DNA of 64,000 bases from Agapanthus africanus (lineage: Eukaryota > Streptophyta > Magnoliopsida > Asparagales > Amaryllidaceae). Positions 1 through 11,891 of the stretch are shown here, in pieces. The notes under the pieces are model-generated. The model was not told the origin of the DNA. It saw only the letters and a program-made list of their open reading frames with translations, and made no database searches. The DNA lies in NCBI GenBank assembly GCA_030015575.1, contig JASDDO010000016.1, positions 109,077,241-109,141,240 on the forward strand, written 5' to 3'. The number at the start of each line of letters is the position of its first letter. The first letter of the stretch is position 1. The position numbers and the translations under genes are program-made.

Positions 1-240
1 TTTCGGGTTTTCATCTGTGCCCGTTTTGCTTGTGGACATACCGTTTATTTTAATTTTTTTTCTTTTATTATTTTTTTTCTTTCTTTTTTTTTGCCGCTGG
101 TGGGACTTTAAAAGTAGTCTCACCGGCAGGATTTGGGAGAGATAGGGGTCATTTATGCCCGTGGATTGTATACGGTTTTGCAGGATGTACGATCCAGACC
201 GTAGGGCTCATGTGCTCAATTCGCCTGCGACTTGGAGCAT
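1..240 (-). other. Gypsy 3' noncoding region after pol
   Basis: This is noncoding DNA downstream of the integrase stop in minus sense, with long T/pyrimidine runs (about 46-92) on the plus strand. Tat elements commonly have noncoding DNA between pol and the 3' LTR. I see no LTR terminus here. Confidence 0.6.
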
Positions 241-2744
241 TCACATGTAGTATTTCTTGAGATATCGGCCATTGATGGGTGGCATGGGCCTTTCTCCCTC
301 GGCACTTATTAGTTGGTAGGATCCCCCGTCAAACACTTTCTCGATGACGTATGGTCCTTCCCAGTTTGGCTCGAATTTTCCCTTGGCATGTCGATTGGGG
401 ATGATCGGTCTTTTGAGGACCAACACCAATTCACCTTTCTTGAAAGCGCGGAGACGGGTTATCTTGTCATAGGCCCGTGACATTTGGGCTCGGTATAGCT
501 CCAGATTTTGCTGCACCGCGAGCCTCTTTTCTTCGAGGGCATCGAGTTCTTCAAGTCGAAGGAGCACGTTTTCCTCCTCCGTCAACTCATGTTGGACGGC
601 CATTCTTAAGCTTGGAACTTCGACTTCGAGGGGGAGGACCGCCTCCACTCCGAAGAGCAATGAGTATGGAGTGGACTGAGTTGGAGTACGGTGCGTGGTA
701 CGATATGCCCACAACGCCTCGTGAAGTTTGAGATTCTAGTCTCTCTTGTTGGCTGAAGCATTTTTCCTCAGGAGCTTGCATAGAGTCTTATTGAAGGCTT
801 CGGCTAGCCCATTTGCTCTTGGATTATAGATGGAGGAATATCTCCAATCTATCTTGTGCTGAGTAGCGAACCTTGAGACATTGAAGCTCTTGAAAGAAGG
901 CCCGTTGTCAGAAATGATTCTTCTTGGTGTACCGAAGCGGTATAGAATATTATGCTGAAAGAATGTCAGAATATCTTTTGTCTTGACTTCTTTTAGCGGG
1001 ACAGCTTCAGCCCATCTAGAGAAGTAGTCTGTCGCGGCCAGTATAAACCGATGGCCTTTGGATGACGGAGGATCAATTGGGCCAACAATGTCGGTGCCCC
1101 AGACTTCGAAGGGCCACGACACCACCGTAGGATGCAATGGATTGGGATGCTTGTGAATAAAATCACCGTGAATTTGGCAGATATAACATTTCTTTGCATG
1201 CTCTCCGCAATCCCGTATCATGGTGGGCCAGTAATACCCAAGCCGTTTGATTTGAAGTCGCATCTTGGGGCCAGATTGGTGAGCACCGCAAACGCCCGAG
1301 TGAACATCTTTCATCACCTTTTGGGCTTCGGCCAACGACAGACACCTGAGCCAGAGTTGGTCATATGACCTGCGGTATAGCGTGTCATTTACAAACACGT
1401 ATCGGAGAGCTCTTTTCTTCAGCTGAATCCTCGCAGATTTTTCTTCGGGCAGCTTGTCGTATCGGAGGTACTCTATGAAGGGTTCTCTCGAATCGGGCTC
1501 GTCTTGGATGATCGAAGCTTCTTCGGCAGGACTGCTCTTCTGTTCCTCGCTTTTCTCTTCTCGTAGAGAAACTGGGGGTAGAATTTGTCGGCTCCTGACT
1601 GTGATCAGAATTTCGTCCATGTCAGGATCAGCCAGCTCCTTGGCTAGGCGAGCGAGTATGTCGGCTTTTCCGTTCAACGCTCTAGGGACTCTCGTTAGTT
1701 CAATATGAGTGAATCGTTTCATGAGTTCCACGACTCGGCCTCTGTACCGAGCTAATTCGGGTTTGTATATCTTATAATCGCCGCTTACTTGGTTTACGAC
1801 GAGCTGGGAGTCACCGTAAACTCGTAGCCGACGGATTTCCATTTCTATGGCGAGCTCCAAACCAGCTATCAGAGCTTCATACTCAGCTTCATTGTTTGTC
1901 CGGGGCTCGGTGAGAGCAAAAGAATGCCGTAGGGTTCCCATTGATGGTGTGATGAACACCAATCCTATCCCTGCTTTTATCTCCGCGACGCTTGATTTAC
2001 TGGAGGTCCTTATTGACGAGGCTCCATCGAAGTAGAGCTCCCAACATGGCTCATCTTCCTTGAGGTGCAGCACTTGTTCATCGGGTAACTCACAATTTAG
2101 CGGCGACCCTTGTGGTATGGGATGAGCAGCGAGAAAGTCTGCAAGAGCTTGCCCTTTTACTGCTTTCTGAGGAGTGTAAACTATGTCAAACTCAAGTAGC
2201 ATAACAGCCCATCTTGCCATTCTGCCGGCTAGGCTTGCTTTGGTCATCAAGTGTTTGAGCGGGTCGACCTTGGAGATCAGCATAACCCGATGAGCGAGCA
2301 AATAGTGCCTCAGTTTCTTCACAGCAAATATTAGAGCCAGGCATTGCTTTTCGATTGGGGAGTAGTTGTGTTCCGCCCCGACTAGAGTTCGACTGAGGTA
2401 GTAGAGGGCATTTTCTTTTCCCTCCTCGTTATTCTGGGCAAGGAGCGCACCGAGTGACTCGTCCAGTGCGGCAGTGTAGAGAATCAGCGGTTTATTTGGA
2501 ATGGGAGCGGCCAGCACTGGAGGGTGCAACAAGTATTTTTTGATGCTTTCGAACGCTGCTTGACATTCGGCATCCCGGATAAAAGGAGCTCCTTTCTTCA
2601 TGAGCTTTGAGAAGGGCCTACATCTCCCCGATAAATTTGAGATAAACCTCCGTATATAAGCAAGCTTGCCTTGAAAAGATCTTAGCTGCGTCAGACTCTT
2701 CGGAGGGGGCATCTCCATGATGGCCTTTATCTTTGATGGGTCAA
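241..2744 (-). pseudogene. Gypsy pol, 3' half: RNase H, second RNase H, integrase
   Basis: This is the downstream half of the gypsy polyprotein, joined in the ancestor to the RT at 26998. In order it shows the end of RT with the connection domain, a gypsy-type RNase H (LILYTAALDESLGALLAQ), then a second RNase H (ELYFDGASS ... NNEAEYEALIAGLELA ... VYGDSQLVVNQ, with D, E and D in place). Integrase follows with an H/H/C/C zinc finger (HSGVCGAHQ ... CYICQ) and the D, D, E positions (GTDIVGP, ISDNGPSF, NGLAEAFNK), then the C-terminal GPYVIEKV region. A TAG at 736-738 interrupts integrase where relatives have tryptophan; frame is kept across it. The reading frame at 2745-2829 belongs to the inserted LTR, not to pol. 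Confidence 0.85.
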
Positions 2745-2749
2745 CTTCG

Positions 2750-4826
2750 TGTTGGTGAGTGCTGCATGCTCCCACAACTCTTGTGGCGCGGCGGAAGCGG
2801 TGAACGAAAATTTTCTTTGCGTACAACACGCACTTAACCGAAGATCTTGTCTAAACCACAACTAGTAAATCCTAACTAGAGATCTTATCTACTATGTTAG
2901 GGATTATACCTTGATGATACGGTCCTTCGGGTCTTCTCTTGGATGCAACTCCTTTGCTCCTTTCTCCTCTTTTGGTGAACTTCTTGGCTCGTTAAGATGT
3001 TGCCGATGTTTTCGATCTCCGGCCACCGAAGACCTAGATGATCCACCCGAGAGTTTTCGTGCAAGCTAGAAACTCTTCTCAAGAGTTTAACCGAGAGACC
3101 AAATTTGCTAGAAGAGGTCACTAGGATGATGTAGAGATAAGTGTATTGGATTAACTTGAAATCCTAAGCTTTGGATTCACATCTCATGTGAGGGTTTAAG
3201 CTAGGAAGAAGAATGATAATCTTCATATTTTTCTTCTTATCATTCATATCATGATACACTTCATGATACAATTAGAATGATTCACTCCCTAGCATTCACA
3301 TCTCAAGTGAAGCTATTTATAAGAAGAATGAGGAGGAGAGTAAGTGTTTATCATAATCAAAGTGTTCAAGCATGATGAATAAAGATATAGCACTAAGAGA
3401 AATAATTTGAAGCATGCATTATATAAATTAGTATCATGCTTCAATAGTAACTCCATAACAACAACCTCATCATGCTTGTACCTTTTAATTTCCACCTAAT
3501 TTTATTTTCATAAAATGATGTCATAATTATGTCATTATGAGGTGGCACCTTCTAGAAGGTATTCTTGTAACAATTACAAAAATACCCCTCCTCCGTATAC
3601 CGTATACCGTATACTGTATACACGCATCTGAATTCCGAAAAATACGAATACCATTAATCCAATAATATAATACCGGTATCCGGCTTAAACCAAAGCCCAC
3701 CGGTATTATCCTTCCGATTATTATTCCTGTAACAATTACACGAACATAATCGAAAACCTGCCGCAACACCTTACGGCTGCCGTAACAACTTACGGTCTCT
3801 ACATCTTTCGCCTGAACGAGGGAACCCTCTGTGTGGGACTCTAAAGACTCGTCAGTACGCTGGCAATGGGTTTAACCACAAGCACATCAGCGGCACTAGC
3901 TGTGCGTAACGGCTACCCAGGTACATAACGAAAAAGTGGCCGACGAGCGAACTCATCACAACTCTTACGAGCCTGTAAGCAACACTTACCGTACAGTCCG
4001 GTCTCTTCGTCTGATACGTCGCATATGAAGTCTAGGGGTGGTAAATGTCAGACCCCAGTAACTTTATAAGTCATGTTGATTTATGGCTCATAACAGGTCG
4101 AGGAACTACTGATAACACTTATCAGTAAACCTCGAGAACCCTAGCCAGGGATTTAGGTGTTATAGCCGATCAAACATAGCGCGACATCAACTCCCTATAC
4201 CGGGAGAGACGAAACCCCTCCTATCGCTCACTGTCTCCATATGATTCGGGACTGTACCCAAAATCCACCTGTTTGCACAACTCAGTAAAGCCGTGGTAGG
4301 GAGGAAATCAAAGTACAGTGGGAATCACACGAGACTCTATGACGATCTCGGGTCTACAGACTAACCTGTACAAGTGTCACCAGAGAACTGCTATCTGACA
4401 ATAGGTATATATACCATCTAGGAGTTCTCGGCGAGTCCTGTTCGGTGTACCCATTCTCCAATGAGCACCTGTGTACAATCTTCGATGTCAAACATCAATG
4501 GTTGTGGAATCAACCATCGCCCCCTGGGTCAAGAAACGTACACACTAGTCTAATCTGGTAATACCGATGCCCTGTCTCTATATACCCTCGACTAGGAACT
4601 ATTAAAGGATATGTTTGTAGACTGTCCAGGTCCCACTAGTATGATCTCATCATAATCCCGGTAGTCAAGCATAGTCCTAAGGGCTTCATCAATACATCAC
4701 ATGTTAAGATGAAGATAAACCAGATAGCATACTATCATTTCGAGCAAAGATCGTTTTATTACATATATATATATATATGCCTAGCATCCTATACAGTACA
4801 GGCCTCTAGGGCATACATATCTAACA
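2750..4826 (-). repeat. Element A 3' LTR
   Basis: This is a 2077-bp LTR, TGTTGGTGAG ... ATATCTAACA on the plus strand. In minus sense a TATAAATAG box sits at 3313-3321, about 1.5 kb from the LTR start, leaving about 560 bp of R-U5. The minus-sense head (TGTTAGATATGTATGCCCTAGAGGCC class, kept to the element terminus) is shared with families B and C. Sequence from 4827 (AATCTCCCACTTGCACT on plus) is the polypurine tract side. It replaces gypsy sequence directly after 2749. Confidence 0.95.
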
Positions 4827-4872
4827 ATCTCCCACTTGCACTAAGGCCTGTAGTTGATGCAATAAGTACCGA

Positions 4873-5511
4873 CTAGAACCAGTTTCCGGCGTACCGCATG
4901 CCCAACAGCTCAAACAGTTTCTCAAACTGTACTTGAGGGATGGCCTTGGTGAATGGATCTGTTGTGTTGTTCTTCGTATCCACTCTCCTGACCTCGATCT
5001 CCCGGCGATCAACTATCTCCCTGATCAGGTGATACCTCCTTAGAATATGTCTGGACTTCTGATGGGACCTGGGTTCCTTAGCCAAAGCCACAGCTCCATT
5101 GTTATCGCAATACAGAGGTATTGGATGTTCAATGGATGGAACCACACCAAGTTCACTAATGAACTTCTTTATCCAGACAGCCTCTTTGGCAGCATCGTTG
5201 GCAGCGATGTATTCAGCCTCCATCGTCGAGTCTGCAACGGTATCCTGTTTGGAACTCTTCCAACATACCGCCCCTCCATTGAGGGTAAAGACAAATCCCG
5301 AGTTCGACTTAGAATCGTCCTTATCACTTTGGAAGCTGGAATCGGTAAAGGACTCCACCTGGAGTTCTCTATTACCATACACCAAGAACATCTCTTTAGT
5401 TCTTCGTAAGTACTTGAGAATGTTCTTCACAGCTGTCCAGTGACTCTCTCCAGGATCTGCTTGATACCGACTTACTACACTTAGTGAGTATGCTACATCG
5501 GGTCTGGTACA
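4873..5511 (-). pseudogene. Element A RNase H (3' end of pol)
   Basis: This is the continuation of the A polyprotein left of element B. It shows TRPDVAYSLSVVSRYQ, then RNase H motifs SGFVFTLNGGAVCWKS, DSTMEAEYIA, LYCDNNGAVALA and HILRRYHLIREIV, ending at TAG 4873-4875. Frame is continuous with 18078-18683 once the B insertion is ignored. The segment itself is intact. Confidence 0.88.
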
Positions 5512-7669
5512 TGTAAGTCCATGCTACCTCTCCCGGTACTTTCGGGCATGCGGAATTTGGTAAAAAACGATTTTTATAGAGGTGGTAACATGGACTTATA
5601 ACCCGGATCTGTGTTAAACATCTAACTAACAACCTAACTACGAGTTGCTAACTACTCGGTTAGGGGGTTATACCTTGCTTGTCTTGAACTCCTTCGTCTT
5701 CAAACTACGATGGTGGTCCGGATCGGCTTCTTCCCGTCGTCTCCGTACGCCGAAGATAGATCCACCTGAAAGCTCCAACCTTTGGCTCCTTCTTCGAACT
5801 TTGAAGAAACTAGTTTACTCGGTTTGCTAAACCTTGTGAACTAGAGCGAGTAGAGAAGAGTTTGTATGGGATTTTATCTATGGTTCTTGATTCTCAACTC
5901 ATGAGACAAGAGAACCATAGAGTCAAGAGAGGGAGCAAGAGGAAGAGGGTGAGAGCAAAAACAAGAGAGCTCAAGAACAAGAGAGAGAATGGTCAAGTGA
6001 GAATGAGCCTTTCTTTTGTCTTTCACCCTATCATAATCCAAAACAATGATAACTCATCATATCAATCAAGTGTTATGTGATGGTTGAAGCAACCATAACC
6101 ATATCATTTCATGCACTCATTTTGCACAAATGAGCAAGCAAGCAAAAGTCTTTGCCATGAAATGATGGCTATGGTTATCATGATGGTCAACTAGTCAAGC
6201 CTAGTCAACCGGTCAACAAAGTCAACAAGTCAACAAAAGTCAACAAGTCAACAACCATGTCACCATAATACTTAATTAATATAATTGTTAATCATATATC
6301 ATATTCTCATTAGGGTTGAGCAAAAAGGTCAATAGTCAACGGTCAACTGTCAACAACCCTAATGAGAATCCGCTGCCTCTGTCTCCCCGTCAACTGTGGA
6401 TACACACCCGCATCCGCGTTCCGAGGAACACGAATGCAAACTGGATAAATCCAATCCCAATACATACACTAGGATCTGGCTTAAACCAAAGCCCGCTAGT
6501 GCAAACTGTCCGGACACTGTACGCGCACAAGTGCACGGATGTGACCGAACCCTGTCGCAAAACCATGCGACCTGTCGCAAAACCATGCGACCTCTACTCT
6601 TTTGCCTAAAGGCGAAAAGCTTTCTGTGTGGGACTCTAAAGACTCGACACTACGCTGGCAGAGGGTTTAACCACAGACCGCAAGCGGCACTAGCTGTGCG
6701 TGACGGTCCCCAGGTAATGCCGACAAGAAGACCGACGAGGCAAAACCCATCTGAACTCCTACTGAGTCTGAATGTGACATTCTCCGTACAGTCCGGTCTG
6801 TTCGTCTGATACATCGCATGGCGGGCCTAGGGGGCGGTAAACGTCAGTCCCCCAATAGCGGTACAAGTCGTGCCGGAGCGAAGCCCAAAACACCCTGAGA
6901 TAACACTGGAAGCCTACCAGTATATCTCGTTTGCCCTGGCCAGGGACTACTCGTGTAATGGCTCTCCTAGACACAGCGCGATGTCAACCCCCAATACCGG
7001 GAGAGACGAATCATGTCTAACCGTCACTGCCTCCAAGTGCTTCGGGACTGCACCCAACTACCACCTGTTTGCACGACTCCTTTGAGCCGTGGTAGGGTAG
7101 TAATCAAAGTACAGTGGGAACACACTCGAGGCGAAGTGACAGTGTCAAGTCAGCGGACTAAGCTGTACTCATGTCACCTGGGAACTGATAACTGACAATA
7201 GGTATAATACCAACTAGTCAGTTCCCGACGAGTCCTGTCCAGTGTACTCGTAACCCAACGAGCACCCGCATACTCTCTCAAGTACGACGTACTGATGGCT
7301 GTGGGACAGACCATCTCCCACACTGGGATGAGAAGCGCACACGCTAGTCTACTCCGGAGTATCGATGCCCTGTCTCGATAGTCCTGCGATCAGGGACCTG
7401 CATAAGGATGTGCTTATAGATTACCCAGCCCCACTAGTGTGACTGCCATCACAACGCTGGTAATCAAGCAAAGATCCTAAGAGCTCCACTAATGTGTATA
7501 GGCGATATACTAAAATAAACACATGTACACATTGAAGTAGAAACAAACCAAGTAGCATATTACTATTTTGAGCAAGATTGTATATACAAGGTGAATATCC
7601 CAAGCTTCCATTAAGTAGTATACAAACTAGTATGATACAGTAAAGGCCTCTAGGGCATATACACTAACA
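5512..7669 (-). repeat. Element B 3' LTR
   Basis: The LTR runs TGTAAGTCCATGCTACC ... TATACACTAACA on the plus strand. It contains a cluster of GTCAA motifs (TTGAC on the minus, sense strand) at 6185-6255 and 6327-6355. It also has an inverted repeat around 5877-5923 (CTATGGTTCT/AGAACCATAG). TATA-like candidates in minus sense are at about 5871-5880 (GATAAAAT) and 5571-5580 (TATAAAAA); neither is decisive. Confidence 0.95.
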
Positions 7670-7683
7670 ATCTCCCACTTGCA

Positions 7684-9706
7684 CTAAGTCCATGTACTGG
7701 CGTATCGAAGACCTATCATCTCGATCAGCCGCTCGAACTGAGTCTGGGGCAAGGCCTTGGTGAATGGATCTGCAGTGTTATCTTCTGAAGCGACTCTCCG
7801 AACCTCGATCTCCTGGCGATCCACGATCTCCCTGATCAGGTGATACCACCTCAAGATGTGTCTGGATCTCTGATGGGACCTGGGTTCCTTCGCTAAAGCT
7901 ATAGCCCCGTTGTTGTCGCAATACAGAGGTATTGGATCAACAATGGACGGAACCACCTGAAGCTCTTTCAAGAACTTCCTTATCCAGACAGCTTCTTTTG
8001 CGGCATCAGATGCAGCGATGTATTCCGCTTCCATCGTCGAGTCTGCAACGGTTTCCTGTTTGGAACTCTTCCAACACACTGCCCCTCCATTGAGGGTAAA
8101 GACAAAACCCGACATGGACTTGGAATCATCCTTGTCACTCTGGAAGCTAGAGTCAGCAAAGGCCTCGATCTGGAGGTCTTTTCCGCCATACACCAAGAAC
8201 TCCTTAGTCCTTCTCAGGTACTTGAGAATGTTCTTTACCGCTATCCAGTGTTTCTCCCCAGGGTTTGACTGATACCGGCTTACCACACTCAGTGCATAAG
8301 CTACATCCGGTCTGGTACACAACATCGCATACATTATAGAGCCTACCGTAGAAGCGTAGGGTATAATAGACATGCGATCCCTCTCCAAATCAGTCTTGGG
8401 AGACATCTCTTTAGAGAGGGTGATCCCGTGACAAGCCGGTAGGTTACCGCGCTTGGAATCTTCCATACTGAATCTTTTCAGTATGGTGTCGATGTACATG
8501 GACTGTGAAAGTCCTAATATCCTCTTGGATCTGTCACGGTAGATCCGGATACCCAGAATGTATGAGGCATCACCCAGGTCTTTCATGGAGAACCTGTGTG
8601 ACAAGAACCCCTTGACAGATTGTAGCATAGGAATGTCATTTCCTATTAAGAGAATGTCATCCACGTATAAAACGAGGAATACTACAGTTCTCGCTACAAA
8701 TCTACTATAGATGCATGGTTCATCTGGATTTTTGATAAAGCCAAATTCTTTGACCGTCTCATCAAAACAGATGTTCTAACTCCGCGATGCCTGCTTTAGT
8801 CCATAGATGGACTTAAGCAACTTGCACACCTTTCCGCTGCTCCCACTCTGAATGAAACCCTCTGGCTGGTCCATATAAACACACTCCTCTAAATTTCCAT
8901 TTAGAAAAGTTTTCTTTACGTCCATCTGCCATATCTCATAATCGTGGAAGGAAGCAATGGCAAGAAGTATCCGAATGGATTTCAGCATGGCTACTGGAGA
9001 AAAGGTTTCGTCATAGTCCAAGCCAGGTCTTTGACGAAAACCCTTTGCTACCAGCCTAGCTTTATAGGTCTCAACCTGTCCATCTACACCAATCTTTCTT
9101 TTGAAGATCCACTTGCATCCTACGGGTTTTACCCCGTCTGGAGCAATGTCCAACGTCCATACTTTGTTGGTGTACATGGACTCCATTTCGGTCCGCATTG
9201 CATCCAGCCATTTTACCGAGTCGACGCTCTGAACGGCCTGCTGGAAGCTAGTAGGCTCATCATAATCTATGATGCAATCCTCTCTATCCCCGTCTATGAG
9301 AAAACCGTAGTATCTCTCGGGCGGATGAGACTGCCTACTACTTCTGCGGAGCGGCGTAGGAATGTCCTGTTCTTTTGAACCCTCTGGTTCCACTAAGCTT
9401 TCAGTAATAGTCTGTGGTTCTGGAATTTCTTCCAGTTCTACTGCGCTCCCACTTATTTCCTTTTCTAAGAACCGGTGTTCTAGAAAGTGGGCATGACGAG
9501 AAACAAGAACTTTTTGTTCCTCTTCGCAGTAGAAGAAATATCCCTTGGAATTCTTTGGATATCCCACAAACTTGCACAGTACTGAGCGTGCCTCGAGCTT
9601 GTCCGCATGCTGCTTTTTGACAAAAGCTGGACTTCCCCATGTCTTAATGTGATTAAGATAGGGTCTCTTCCCACACCACATCTCATATGGTGTAGTAGGC
9701 ACAGTC
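7684..9706 (-). pseudogene. Element B RT and RNase H (3' part of polyprotein)
   Basis: This continues the B polyprotein left of C1. It has the integrase C-terminus (PTTPYEMWCGKRP), a variable linker, RT (GCKWIFKRK ... ARLVAKGF, QMDVKKTFLNG, YVDDILLIG at about 8650) and RNase H (SGFVFTLNGGAVCWKS, DSTMEAEYIA, LYCDNNGAIALA). A TAG at 8776-8778 replaces a residue that is tryptophan in element A (RSWNICFD). No other break is visible, and the frame remains open between 8665 and 8775. Confidence 0.88.
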
Positions 9707-11886
9707 TGTAAGTCCATATTGCGACCCCCGGTGCTTACGGGGAGGCGGAAACGGTATAAAAAACAAATTTTTATCGCAAGAGGCAACATGGACTAAACAA
9801 GGTCGGGATCGTGTCTAAACTAAACTAGCAAACTTGCTAAAGAGATTTAGCTACTCGGATGAAGATGGTTATACCTAGCTTGTCTTGAACTCCTTCTCTT
9901 CAAGGTCCGGTGGTGGTCCGATGGCTCCTTCTCGTCGTCTCCGTACGCCGAAGATAGATCCACTTGAAAGCTCCAACCTTTAGCTCCTTCTTCGTTCTTT
10001 GAAGAAACTAGTTCACTTGGTTTGCTAAACCTAGTGAACTAGAATGAGTAGAGTAGAAATAGAATGGGATTTTATCTATGGTTCTTGATTCTCAACACAT
10101 GAGAGATATGAACCATAGAGTCAAGAAAGGGAGCAAGAGGATGAGAGTGAGAGCAAAGTGAAGAGCTCAAGAACAAGAGAGAGAATGAGCAAGAAAGAAT
10201 GAGGCTCTCTTTTGTCTCTCACCCTCTCATAATCCAAAGTAATCATAACTCATCATATCAAAAAAGTCTTATGTGTGATGGTTGAAGCAACCATAACCTT
10301 ATCATGTCATGCACTCATTTTACTCAAATGAGCAAGCAAGTAAAAGTCTTTGGCATGAAATGATAACCATGGTTATCATGATGGTCAACTAGTCAAGCAT
10401 AGTCAACCGGTCAACAAAGTCAACAAGTCAACAAAAGTCAACAAGTCAACAAAGTCAACAAAAGTCAACAACCAAGTCACCATAATACTTAATTAATATA
10501 ACAGTTAATCACATATCATATTCTCATTAGGGTTGAGCAAAAAGTCAAAAAGTCAACGGTCAACTGTCAACAACCCTAATGAGAATCCGCTGTCTGTGCC
10601 TCCCTGTCAACTGTGCATACACACCCGCATCCGCGTTCCGAGGAACACGAATGCAAACTGGATAAATCCAATCCCATAAGGTACACTAGGATCTGGCTTA
10701 AACCAAAGCCCGCTAGTGTAAACTGTCCAGACACTGTACGTGCACAAGTGCACGGATGTGACCGAACCCTGTCGCAAAACCATGCGACCTGTCGCAATAC
10801 CATGCGACCTCTACTCTTTTGCCTAAAGGCGAAAAGCTTTCTGTGTGGGACTCTAAAGACTCGACACTACGCTGGCAGTGGGTTTAACCACAGACCGCAA
10901 GCGGCACTAGCTGTGCGTAACGGTCCCCAGGTAATGCCGACAAGAAGACCGACGAGGCGAAACCCATCTGAACTCCTACTGAGCCTGAGTGTGACATTCT
11001 CCGTACAGTCCGGTCTGTTCGTCTGATACATCGCATGGCGGGCCTAGGGGGCGGTAAACGTCAGTCCCCCAATAGCGGTACAAGTCGTGCCGGAGCGAAG
11101 CCCAAAACACCCTGAGATAACACTGGAAACCTACCAGTATATCTCGTTTGCCCTGGCCAGGGACTACTCGTGTAATGGCTCTCCTAGACACAGCGCGATG
11201 TCAACCCCCAATACCGGGAGAGACGAATCCTGTCTAACCGTCACTGCCTCCAAGTGCTTCGGGACTGCACCCAACCACCACCTGTTTGCACGACTCCTTT
11301 GAGCCGTGGTAGGGTAGTGATCAAAGTACAGTGGGAACACACCCGAGGCGAAGTGACAGTGTCAAATCAGCGGACTAAGCTGTACTCATGTCACCTGGGA
11401 ACTGATAACTGACGATAGGTATAATACCAACTGGTCAGTTCCCGACGAGTCCTGTCCAGTGTACCCGTAACCTAACGGGCACCCGCATACTATCTCAAGT
11501 ACGACGTACTGACGGCTGTGGGACAGACCGTCTCCCACACTGGGATGAGAAGCGCATGCGCTGGTCTACTCCGGAGTATCGATGCCCTGTCTCGATAGTC
11601 CTGCGACCAGGGACCTGCATAAGGATGTGCTTCTAGATTACCCAGCCCCACTAGTGTGACGGCCATCACATCGCTGGTAATCAAGCAAAGATCCTAAGGG
11701 CTCCACTAATGTGTATAAGCAATATACAAAGATAAACACATGTACACATTGAAGTAGAAATAAACCAAGTAGCATACTACTATTTTGAGCAAGATTGTAC
11801 ATACAAGGTGAATATCCCAAGCTTCCATTAAGTAATATACATACTAGTATGATACAGTAATGGCCTCTAGGGCATATACACTAACA
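9707..11886 (-). mobile_element. Solo LTR C1 (copia family C)
   Basis: This is a 2180-bp LTR, TGTAAGTCCATATTGCG ... TATACACTAACA, with the perfect duplication CAGTC (9702-9706 and 11887-11891), in the integrase of element B. There is no internal region. It shares most of its right-hand 1.3 kb with the B LTRs and differs in its left-hand end. GTCAAC arrays are at 10383-10470 and 10541-10572. It is the innermost insertion of its branch of the stack. Confidence 0.95.
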
Positions 11887-11891
11887 CAGTC

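Noticed and set aside
736..2829. Gypsy pol frame extended through 2745-2829 (MLYAKKIFVHRF...)
   Set aside because: Those codons lie in the inserted LTR of element A; the true continuation is at 26998.
6316..7603. Recurrent ORFs of 60-137 codons found at 6316-7603, 10576-11820, 16719-18006 and 26615-26875
   Set aside because: The same LTR sequence is read in the same frames in each copy; there are no domains and frames are not preserved between families.
8776..9789. Element B ORF extended to 9789 (MLPLAIKICF...)
   Set aside because: Bases 9707-9789 belong to solo LTR C1; the polyprotein continues at 11892.
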